Shown: piece by piece, positions 1-5,150 of the stretch
Layout of the letters: every line of letters begins with the position of its first letter
Numbering within the stretch: position 1 is the stretch's first letter
From: Propionibacteriaceae bacterium
GTDB taxonomy: Bacteria; Actinomycetota; Actinomycetes; Propionibacteriales; Propionibacteriaceae
Direction: 5' to 3'
Assembly (NCBI GenBank): GCA_031268065.1
Contig: JAIRXX010000310.1
Span: forward strand, 1 to 9,835
DNA: 9,835 nt
Made by a program: the position numbers and the translations under genes
Notes under the pieces: model-generated
What the model was told of the DNA's origin: nothing
The model's database searches: none
The model's input: only the letters and a program-made list of their open reading frames with translations

Positions 1-1625
1 TAACCCGTGATAACTGGGACTATTACGACAAGCAGATGAATTTGCAGCCGAACACCAGCTACGGGAGCTATGAGAAAGTCTCCGACGATCCGCTCGCGGT
101 CAAAATGACTTTCGCTGACACAGCCATGTGGTCAGATGGCGTCAAAGTTGACGCCGCCGACGTGATCCTGGCCTGGGGTTCGGAGAGCGGGGTTTTCAAC
201 AACCTCACCGATGATGAGAAAGCCGGTCTCTACAACGACGATTACACCCTAAAGCCCAATGCCGAAGGGAAGGTCTACTTCGATACCCAGCTCTATGGCA
301 TCGACCTAATCAAAGATTTCCCACAGCTCAGCGATGACTCCAAGACGGTCACTTTGACCTACTCCAAGCCTTTCGCTGACTGGGAGCCGTACATGCTTTA
401 CTTCGGGATGGGTCTGCCAGCCCATATCGTCGCTAAGCGGGCGCTGGGGATTGATGATCCCGCCGCCGCAAAAGCAGCTTTGATCAAAGCCTTCCAGGAG
501 TCCGACAACATCGCGCTGTCGAAAATCTCCAATGTGTGGAACAACGACTGGAATTTCATCAAAATGCCTACCGACCCAGACCTGCTGGTCGGCAGCGGCG
601 CCTATCTCATCAACGATTACCGGGAGAATCAGTACGTCACTTTGAAGCCCAACCCGGCCTATGCCGGGACGCACAAGGCCCCGGTGGATACTTTCACCAT
701 GCGATTCAACGGTGATCCGATGGCCGCCGTGCAGGCATTGCAGAATGGCGAAGTGCAAGTGATTTACCCGCAGCCCACTGCAGACGTGCTCAAAGCGCTG
801 CAAGAGTTGAAGGACGTGGAAATCAATACCGAGCCGGAAGCCACCTTTGAGCATATTGACCTGGTTTTCCGGAACAACGGGCCATTCGATCCGCAGGCTT
901 ACCAAGGCGATGCGGACAAGGCTTTGAAGGTCCGCCGAGCGTTCTTGAAGACCGTGCCCAGGCAGACGATCGTGGACAACATCATCAAACCGCTCAGCCC
1001 GACCGCCGAAGTGCGCAACTCCTACAACATAGTGCCCGGTTCTCCGATGTATGACGCCACAGTGGCCGCGAACGGCATGGTGGGTGAGTATGGCCAAGTG
1101 GACGTCGAGGGGGCTAAGGCGCTGCTGGCTGAGGCCGGGGAGAAGTCTCCACAGGTCCGCATCCTCTATGACAAGAACAATGTCCGCCGCCAGCAGGAAT
1201 TCGCGCTGATAAAAGAATCAGCCGAGCAAGCGGGGTTCAAGATCATCGACGGCGGCGATCCCAGCTGGGGTCAGAAATTGATGGAAGACACCTATGACGC
1301 CTCAATCTTCGCTTGGGCGACGACCACTGCCGGAATGACGGAGAGCGCTTCGTACTATGTCAAGGACGGGATGAACAACTACAACGGCTATCTCCGCCCG
1401 GAGGTCACCGATTTGGAGGATCAGATCGCAGTGAGCTTAGACCCGGCAGCGCAGCAGGAGTTGAACAGCAAGATCGAGAAGTATCTGCTGGACGACGCCT
1501 ACGGTTTGACCATCTACCAATTCCCTGGAATGACGGCATTCAACGCCAAAGCGGTGACGGGCGTCGATCCCATCCCGCTAGCCCCCAACTTCCTATGGAA
1601 TTTCTGGGAGTGGAAGGTTTCGTAA
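1..1625 (+). CDS. Peptide-type ABC transporter substrate-binding protein (family 5), 5' truncated by window
   Basis: Extracytoplasmic solute-binding protein of the SBP_bac_5 (DppA/OppA) family, which captures peptides or similar ligands and docks on an ABC importer. The reading frame is already open at the left edge: bases 3-35 encode TRDNWDYYDKQ, which aligns with residues 69-79 of the complete paralogue at 3200-5038. About 68 N-terminal residues, including the expected lipoprotein signal, are therefore missing, and the ATG at 36 is internal. The family motif with WSDG is at 129-140. The two proteins align along nearly their whole length, with well over half the residues identical by eye, and both end in WNFW.WK. 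A stretch near 1318-1400 differs in sequence and length, so ligand preference may differ. Third codon positions look less GC-rich than in the permease genes. No terminator follows the TAA. The family is certain; the substrate is unknown. Confidence 0.93.
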   Translation, partial: TRDNWDYYDKQMNLQPNTSYGSYEKVSDDPLAVKMTFADTAMWSDGVKVDAADVILAWGSESGVFNNLTDDEKAGLYNDDYTLKPNAEGKVYFDTQLYGIDLIKDFPQLSDDSKTVTLTYSKPFADWEPYMLYFGMGLPAHIVAKRALGIDDPAAAKAALIKAFQESDNIALSKISNVWNNDWNFIKMPTDPDLLVGSGAYLINDYRENQYVTLKPNPAYAGTHKAPVDTFTMRFNGDPMAAVQALQNGEVQVIYPQPTADVLKALQELKDVEINTEPEATFEHIDLVFRNNGPFDPQAYQGDADKALKVRRAFLKTVPRQTIVDNIIKPLSPTAEVRNSYNIVPGSPMYDATVAANGMVGEYGQVDVEGAKALLAEAGEKSPQVRILYDKNNVRRQQEFALIKESAEQAGFKIIDGGDPSWGQKLMEDTYDASIFAWATTTAGMTESASYYVKDGMNNYNGYLRPEVTDLEDQIAVSLDPAAQQELNSKIEKYLLDDAYGLTIYQFPGMTAFNAKAVTGVDPIPLAPNFLWNFWEWKVS

Positions 1626-1626
1626 G

Positions 1627-1677
1627 CCGACGGTCAGCCGCTCTTTGGACGACCTGGACCGGATGGCTGATGCCTGA
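1627..1677 (+). pseudogene. Remnant of the 3' end of a YefM/RelJ-type antitoxin gene
   Basis: This short frame reads PTVSRSLDDLDRMADA followed by TGA. It resembles the C-terminal tail of YefM-family antitoxins: from memory, M. tuberculosis RelJ ends with a similar S-V-D-E-L-x-x-M-A pattern. On its own 16 residues prove little. It is believable because its stop codon overlaps the ATG of the YoeB-like remnant by eight bases (ATGCCTGA), the usual arrangement of yefM-yoeB operons. The DNA-binding N-terminal part is absent, since the upstream bases belong to the substrate-binding protein gene in another frame. It cannot make a working antitoxin. Confidence rests mainly on the neighbouring remnant. 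Confidence 0.45.
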
Positions 1678-1777
1678 CGTCGTATTCACCGACTCCGCCT
1701 GGGACGACTACCTCTGGTGGCAGGGACAGGACAAGGTGCTCACTTTTGGGCATCTTTTTCCTCCAGCGCGTAGGTGA
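1670..1777 (+). pseudogene. Truncated YoeB/RelK-type toxin gene (N-terminal remnant)
   Basis: A 35-codon frame from ATG 1670 to TGA 1777. Its first 22 residues include VVFTDSAWDDYLWWQ and a following DK, closely matching the conserved N-terminus of YoeB-family ribosome-dependent mRNA interferases (F-x-x-x-A-W-x-D-Y-x-x-W, then D-[KR]). Family members are about 85 residues. After about base 1735 the resemblance stops, and the frame runs antisense into the end of the HTH gene, encoding an unrelated tail. The later catalytic part (the G-K-P-E-P region, the Glu/Arg residues and the C-terminal H-Y) is missing and was not found elsewhere in the window, so the product should be inactive. It follows the antitoxin-tail remnant in the normal gene order. 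Confidence 0.7.
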
Positions 1778-1982
1778 TTGAGATTCGGATGCCTAGGTTG
1801 TCAAGCACCCGAAACAGCCTGGAAAGATGGAGAGTCGGCTTGCCTTGCTCAAGAGTGCGCAAGTAGTCCCTGGTGAAGGCAAGGCTCTCGGCTAATTCTT
1901 CCTGGGTGATCCCTCTTGACTCGCGCACCGCCCGCACCACGGCGCCAATATCGCGGAACCGGCGTACTGGGATGGTGGGCAT
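1740..1982 (-). CDS. HipB/XRE-type helix-turn-helix protein (antitoxin-like regulator)
   Basis: An 80-residue cytoplasmic DNA-binding protein. Residues 10-63 form an XRE/Cro-type fold, with the recognition region at 25-48 (ITQEELAESLAFTRDYLRTL, then EQGK). The pattern D-I-G at 11-13, the E-Q-G-K-P turn and the conserved L-x-x-L-F-R-V-L-D-N-L-G segment are typical of HipB/y4mF-type antitoxin regulators. I chose the ATG at 1982 because AGGAG lies five bases upstream; a TTG at 2009 would add nine residues but has a poorer context. A promoter and two palindromes lie directly upstream, suggesting autorepression. No HipA or other toxin frame follows on this strand: the next DNA is the broken yoeB-like scar. 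It may therefore be an orphan antitoxin or a stand-alone regulator. Its target genes are unknown. Confidence 0.85.
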   Translation of the reverse strand: MPTIPVRRFRDIGAVVRAVRESRGITQEELAESLAFTRDYLRTLEQGKPTLHLSRLFRVLDNLGIRISITYALEEKDAQK

Positions 1983-2010
1983 GGCAACTCCTTCTGCGTC
2001 GAAATTCAAG

Positions 2011-2022
2011 CATCGCGCGATG
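2011..2022. promoter_or_regulatory. Candidate operator 1 (perfect 12-bp palindrome)
   Basis: CATCGCGCGATG is its own reverse complement. It overlaps the predicted transcription start of the HTH gene and repeats the CATCGC/GCGATG half-site found in the second palindrome. Small HTH antitoxin-type proteins commonly bind such palindromes in their own promoter, so this is a likely autoregulatory site. Confidence 0.5.
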
Positions 2023-2024
2023 CG

Positions 2025-2054
2025 AGAATATCATCGCATCGCCTGATGCGTCAA
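2025..2054 (-). promoter_or_regulatory. Probable promoter of the HTH gene
   Basis: On the minus strand TTGACG (2054-2049) is followed after 18 bases by TATTCT (2030-2025), a good match to a housekeeping sigma promoter. Transcription would start near 2018, giving a leader of roughly 35 bases with the AGGAG ribosome site before ATG 1982. One palindrome fills the spacer and another lies over the start point, so a repressor bound there would block the polymerase. This is inferred from motif match only. Confidence 0.55.
2035..2050. promoter_or_regulatory. Candidate operator 2 (inverted repeat in promoter spacer)
   Basis: CGCATC-GCCT-GATGCG is a six-base inverted repeat with a four-base centre, placed between the predicted -35 and -10 boxes of the HTH gene. 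Further CATCGC half-sites overlap at 2032-2042. Centre-to-centre distance to the first palindrome is about 26 bp, so two dimers could bind on similar faces of the helix. This is inference from sequence symmetry. Confidence 0.45.
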
Positions 2055-2064
2055 TATCCGCGCA

Positions 2065-2125
2065 TTGCTTCCGCTAAACCCACTCCAGGTTTCGATGAAA
2101 GTTGCTAGCCACTTTTAGCGGGCAA
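2065..2125. repeat. Long-spaced inverted repeat in the divergent intergenic region
   Basis: CCGCTAAA at 2071-2078 is mirrored exactly by TTTAGCGG at 2114-2121. The match continues outward as TTGC (2065-2068) against GCAA (2122-2125) if two bases bulge on the left arm. The arms enclose about 35 bases. The 2055-2227 stretch otherwise shows no gene; it separates the HTH gene from the divergent lipoprotein gene and must hold the latter's promoter, which I could not place convincingly. The repeat could be an RNA hairpin, a regulator site or the relic of a small mobile element. Confidence 0.35.
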
Positions 2126-2227
2126 CGCAAAGTACCTGGTGCGCTAGACTCCACCCGACGCCTCTGCCGATGTCGGGCGGATGAGCAGAAATCGTGGTCG
2201 GTTCGACCGGGACGGAAGAGGGCGAAA

Positions 2228-2959
2228 ATGGGACTGGCGAAAAGGCTAGCCGTTCTCACCGGCCAGGGTGGGGCGCGTTTTTCGCGCCCGCCGGGTCAAA
2301 GCGGGGTCAGGACGTTCGCACGGGTCGGGGCAGTCATTCTTTGCCTGGCGCTGATGCCGCAGGCTGGCTGCACGCCGTCGCCAGTGGAATCTCGGACTCC
2401 GACGCAAGCAGGAGAAGCCCCGCTGCAGAGCGAGCCGGTTTCATTGCTGAATTGCGACGATGGGAATCTGGCGACGATGAAGCTCAATTCCTTTGATGTC
2501 TCGGCTTTTAAAGTCGTGGGGTGGAGATCGTTCCAGGCGCAAAGCGATTCAGCGACGCCGATTAGACACGAAGCGCTGGCTGATCTTGACGTGACAGTCG
2601 CTGTGGGAGGGAAAGCCGAGACTGTTGCAGATAGCGCGGTCCGCGCCGTGATCTGGGAGGCATTGTCCGGGCTGCGAGTAGATGGTTTCGCCAGCACTGG
2701 CTCAGTCGCGGCAGCGCTGGACGCTGAGTTCATCATGGAAGGTCCGGGGAGATTTGTCTTGGTTGAATCTCGCGTAGAAGTCGAGGCGGGGATCACTCTA
2801 ACTTGTGCGGGCGGACAGGTTCGTGAGGCGGCAGTCAGTGGCTTTGCGGAAGGTTCTTTGCCGGATCATAAGTCAGGGTCGAAAACCAGTGTCGCTGAAT
2901 GCGGCGTCGTGACTGAAGCCATGAGCGAAGAACTGGCAACCATCGTAGCGAGGTGTTAG
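2228..2959 (+). CDS. Putative secreted lipoprotein of unknown function
   Basis: A 243-residue protein when started at ATG 2228, which has an AGAGGG ribosome site five bases upstream. The frame stays open to about 2102, but the upstream residues look non-coding. Residues 34-47 form a hydrophobic segment after a basic stretch, followed by a lipobox-like QAGC with the acylated Cys at 48. Gln at -3 is atypical, and the n-region is long (about 33 residues). Residues 50-70 are a Pro/Ser/Thr/Glu-rich linker. The exported domain (about 71-243) has cysteines at 76, 193, 225 and the last residue, 243, which could form two disulfides. I do not recognise the family. The gene diverges from the HTH gene and precedes the importer operon by 240 bases. 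It could be unrelated cargo of the same accessory block. A long antisense frame covers much of it, but the signal and lipobox favour this strand. Confidence 0.7.
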   Translation: MGLAKRLAVLTGQGGARFSRPPGQSGVRTFARVGAVILCLALMPQAGCTPSPVESRTPTQAGEAPLQSEPVSLLNCDDGNLATMKLNSFDVSAFKVVGWRSFQAQSDSATPIRHEALADLDVTVAVGGKAETVADSAVRAVIWEALSGLRVDGFASTGSVAAALDAEFIMEGPGRFVLVESRVEVEAGITLTCAGGQVREAAVSGFAEGSLPDHKSGSKTSVAECGVVTEAMSEELATIVARC

Positions 2960-3124
2960 CTGGCAATCGTTGAAAGCGTGGCACGGGCGAGTTCGAGTGG
3001 GAGAGGCAGCAGTGTCGTTTGCGGCAGGCTGATTAGAGATTAGGCTGAATATCCAGAAGGCGCACATACTGAGCAAATGAGGGGGCTGGCTTCATCACGA
3101 CTTTGTGACGATTGCGCCGATGCG

Positions 3125-3154
3125 TTGAACTTGGGGGGCGCTTGCGGGTACGGT
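3125..3154 (+). promoter_or_regulatory. Possible promoter of the importer operon
   Basis: TTGAAC (3125-3130), then 18 bases, then TACGGT (3149-3154) gives a plausible, G-rich actinobacterial promoter about 45 bases before the start of the substrate-binding gene. An inverted repeat TCAC-N6-GTGA at 3095-3108 lies just upstream and could be a regulator site. The rest of 2960-3199 shows no gene or strong terminator. Motif match only. Confidence 0.3.
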
Positions 3155-3190
3155 TAAGCGCTGTCAAGTGGGCGCAAGCCCTTTACCTTT

Positions 3191-3202
3191 GGAGGAACAT
3201 TG
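3191..3202 (+). promoter_or_regulatory. Ribosome binding site selecting a TTG start
   Basis: GGAGG (3191-3195) stands four bases before TTG (3200-3202). No in-frame ATG or GTG gives a sensible signal peptide, while the TTG gives a lipoprotein signal of normal length, so the rare start codon is well supported. Confidence 0.75.
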
Positions 3203-5038
3203 GGTAACAAGTTTTTCACTGCGGTTCCGCTGCTCATGGCTGGGGCGTTAGCCTTCTCAGCGTGCGCGCCGGTCCCTTCGCCGCAGCAGTCGGACCTCGA
3301 CACCGACACGACAGTTTCCGTCATGTGGAATCAGCCGATGTACACGATGAATGCGGTCACCAACTTTGGCAATGCCACGGCTAACCACAACATCATCTAT
3401 CTCACCCGGGACAATTTCATCTACTACGACAAAGACCTCAACCTGGTGCAGAACAAGTCTTACGGCAGCTATGAGAAGCTTTCCGACGATCCGCTCAAGA
3501 TCAAGCTGACGATGGCCGACACCGCGCTGTGGTCAGACGGCGTGCCGGTGGATGCCGCCGATATGGTGCTGGGCTGGGCCTCAACCTCGTCGGTGTACAA
3601 CACCGTAAAAGACTCCGACGAAATCAAAGCGCTGCAGAACGAGGACGGCTCGCTCAAGCCGGTTGCCGACGGCAAGGTCTACTTCAACTCCAACATCAAC
3701 GGGATCAACCTGATCAAGGAATTCCCGGAGATCAGCGAAGACGGCAAGTCCGCTACCTTCACCTTCTCGGTGCCATTTGCCGACTGGGAGAATGACTTGA
3801 CCTATTTCGGCGCCAGCCTCCCGGCCCACATCGTGGCCAAGCGGGCGCTGGGGACAGCCGATCCCACCGCCGCCAAAGCCGCGCTGTTGAAAGCTTTCCA
3901 GGACAAAGACGCAGCTTCGCTGTCCAAGATTGCCAACGTGTGGAACCAGGATTGGAACTACACCAAGATGCCGGAAGAGGCCGAACTGGTTGTCGGCAGC
4001 GGCGCGTACAACATCACTGAATACAAGGAGAAGCAGTACATCACCCTGACCAAGAACCCGCAGTACAAGGGTGAATTGACTGCTCCGACAGACATCATGA
4101 CGATCCGCTACAACGAGGATCCGATGGCGAATGTGCAAGCCTTGCAGAACGACGAAGTCCAGCTGATCTCCCCACAGCCCACCGCTGATGTGCTCACCGC
4201 GCTGAACGCGCTGAAGGACGTCACGGTGATCTCCGGCGACGAGGCCACCTACGAGCATATCGACCTCACCTTCGACAACGGCGGCCCCTTCGATCCGAAG
4301 ACCTACAACAAGGACGCCGCCAAGGCGCTCAAGGTGCGGCAGGCCTTCCTGAAGACGATTCCCCGCCAGGAAATCGTGGACAAGATCATCAAGCCGCTGA
4401 ACCCGAACGCCGAGGTGCGCAACTCCTTCAATCTGGTGCCCGGCTCGTCAAACTATGCCGACACGACTGCAGCCAACGGCATGTCCACTCAGTACGACCA
4501 GGTTGACATTGAAGGCGCCAAGGCGCTGTTGGCCGATGCAGGGGTGAAAGCTCCCAAGGTTCGCATCCTCTATGGCAAGTCGAATGTGCGCCGCCAGCAG
4601 GAATTCTCCCTGATCAAGGAATCGGCTGAGCAGGCTGGCTTCGAGGTCATTGACAATGGCGACGACAACTGGGGCGCCAAGCTGGGCGACGGCACCTACG
4701 ACGCCTCCATCTTCGGCTGGCAGACCGTATCTCCGGCTGCCACTGAGCCTGCGGCCAACTTCATCATGACCGAGGACGGCCCCGGGCTGAACAACCTCTC
4801 CGGTTACAACAACAAGAAGATCAACGAGTTGTACGCCGAATTGAACGTGACCATCGATACCGCCCGGCAGAAGGCGATCAACGAGGAAGTGGAGAAGATT
4901 CTGGTCGATGACGCTTTCGGGCTGACGCTCTACCAGTTCCCCGGCGCCACAGCTTTCAGCAAGACTTTGAGCGGTGTCGATCCGATCACCATCTCGCCAA
5001 CCATCTTCTGGAACTTCTGGACTTGGAAGCTGACATAG
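3200..5038 (+). CDS. Peptide-type ABC transporter substrate-binding lipoprotein (family 5, DppA/OppA-like)
   Basis: A 612-residue receptor expected to be anchored to the outer face of the membrane and to deliver peptides or similar small ligands to the permease pair encoded downstream. Residues 1-21 are a signal peptide (basic start, hydrophobic LLMAGALAF), and FSAC places the lipid-modified Cys at 22. A Pro/Ser/Asp-rich linker follows. The family-5 fold runs from about 40 to the end, with the characteristic region around ADTALWSDG (107-115) followed by VPVDAAD. The C-terminus has the DDAFGLTLYQFPG segment and a WNFWTWK end shared with the paralogue at 1-1625. Length is slightly above that of Gram-negative DppA/OppA. 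The first gene of the operon is separated from the permease genes by 112 bases carrying a stable hairpin, consistent with higher expression of the receptor. Family certain; peptide as substrate is inferred. Confidence 0.95.
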   Translation: MGNKFFTAVPLLMAGALAFSACAPVPSPQQSDLDTDTTVSVMWNQPMYTMNAVTNFGNATANHNIIYLTRDNFIYYDKDLNLVQNKSYGSYEKLSDDPLKIKLTMADTALWSDGVPVDAADMVLGWASTSSVYNTVKDSDEIKALQNEDGSLKPVADGKVYFNSNINGINLIKEFPEISEDGKSATFTFSVPFADWENDLTYFGASLPAHIVAKRALGTADPTAAKAALLKAFQDKDAASLSKIANVWNQDWNYTKMPEEAELVVGSGAYNITEYKEKQYITLTKNPQYKGELTAPTDIMTIRYNEDPMANVQALQNDEVQLISPQPTADVLTALNALKDVTVISGDEATYEHIDLTFDNGGPFDPKTYNKDAAKALKVRQAFLKTIPRQEIVDKIIKPLNPNAEVRNSFNLVPGSSNYADTTAANGMSTQYDQVDIEGAKALLADAGVKAPKVRILYGKSNVRRQQEFSLIKESAEQAGFEVIDNGDDNWGAKLGDGTYDASIFGWQTVSPAATEPAANFIMTEDGPGLNNLSGYNNKKINELYAELNVTIDTARQKAINEEVEKILVDDAFGLTLYQFPGATAFSKTLSGVDPITISPTIFWNFWTWKLT

Positions 5039-5067
5039 GCATTTGGGCCGAGATGGCGTAACCTAAA

Positions 5068-5091
5068 CCCCATCGAAAAACGCGATTGGGG
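5068..5091 (+). promoter_or_regulatory. Alternative hairpin competing with the downstream stem-loop
   Basis: CCCCATCG (5068-5075) can pair with CGATTGGGG (5083-5091) as eight base pairs with one bulged T (5087) around an A-rich loop. The right arm is the same DNA as the left arm of the stronger hairpin at 5084-5115, so the two RNA structures cannot form together. This resembles an attenuator layout, but no leader peptide or ligand-binding fold was seen. Confidence 0.35.
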
Positions 5092-5115
5092 CGCCTTCGA
5101 GGAGGCGCCCCAATC
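5084..5115 (+). terminator. Strong stem-loop between binding-protein and permease genes
   Basis: GATTGGGGCGCC (5084-5095) is perfectly mirrored by GGCGCCCCAATC (5104-5115), a 12-bp GC-rich stem that can gain a T5096-A5103 pair around a small loop. On the plus strand no U-run follows, so it is more likely a leaky terminator or a 3'-end stabiliser that keeps binding-protein mRNA in excess over the permease message. Read on the minus strand it is followed after three bases by TTTTT, the form of a classical terminator, although no minus-strand gene is seen upstream of it. The hairpin itself is certain; the role is inferred. Confidence 0.7.
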
Positions 5116-5150
5116 TGTCGTCTGGATGAGTTTGGAGCAAGAGTAGGCAT

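Noticed and set aside
306..1097. Long open frame antisense to the first receptor gene
   Set aside because: It is an overlapping antisense frame on top of a clear family-5 receptor. Its protein is rich in His, Gly and Val without recognisable motifs, as expected from the antisense of a GC-rich gene.
1983..2009. TTG start extending the HTH protein by nine residues
   Set aside because: The ATG at 1982 has AGGAG at ideal spacing, and that ribosome site would lie inside the extension.
2102..2227. Upstream extension of the lipoprotein gene
   Set aside because: The frame is open, but the residues are Arg/Cys-rich and would bury the signal sequence; ATG 2228 has a suitable ribosome site.
2296..2796. 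Antisense frame within the lipoprotein gene
   Set aside because: Its product is Ser/Thr/Ala-rich with no signal or motif, while the plus strand has a ribosome site, hydrophobic segment and lipobox.
2960..3199. Search for the missing 3' part of the yoeB-like toxin
   Set aside because: I read the plus-strand frames over 2960-3030, and spot-checked the rest, for the YoeB G-K-P-E-P and C-terminal H-Y regions. None was found, so a simple insertion of the HTH-lipoprotein block into yoeB is not supported.
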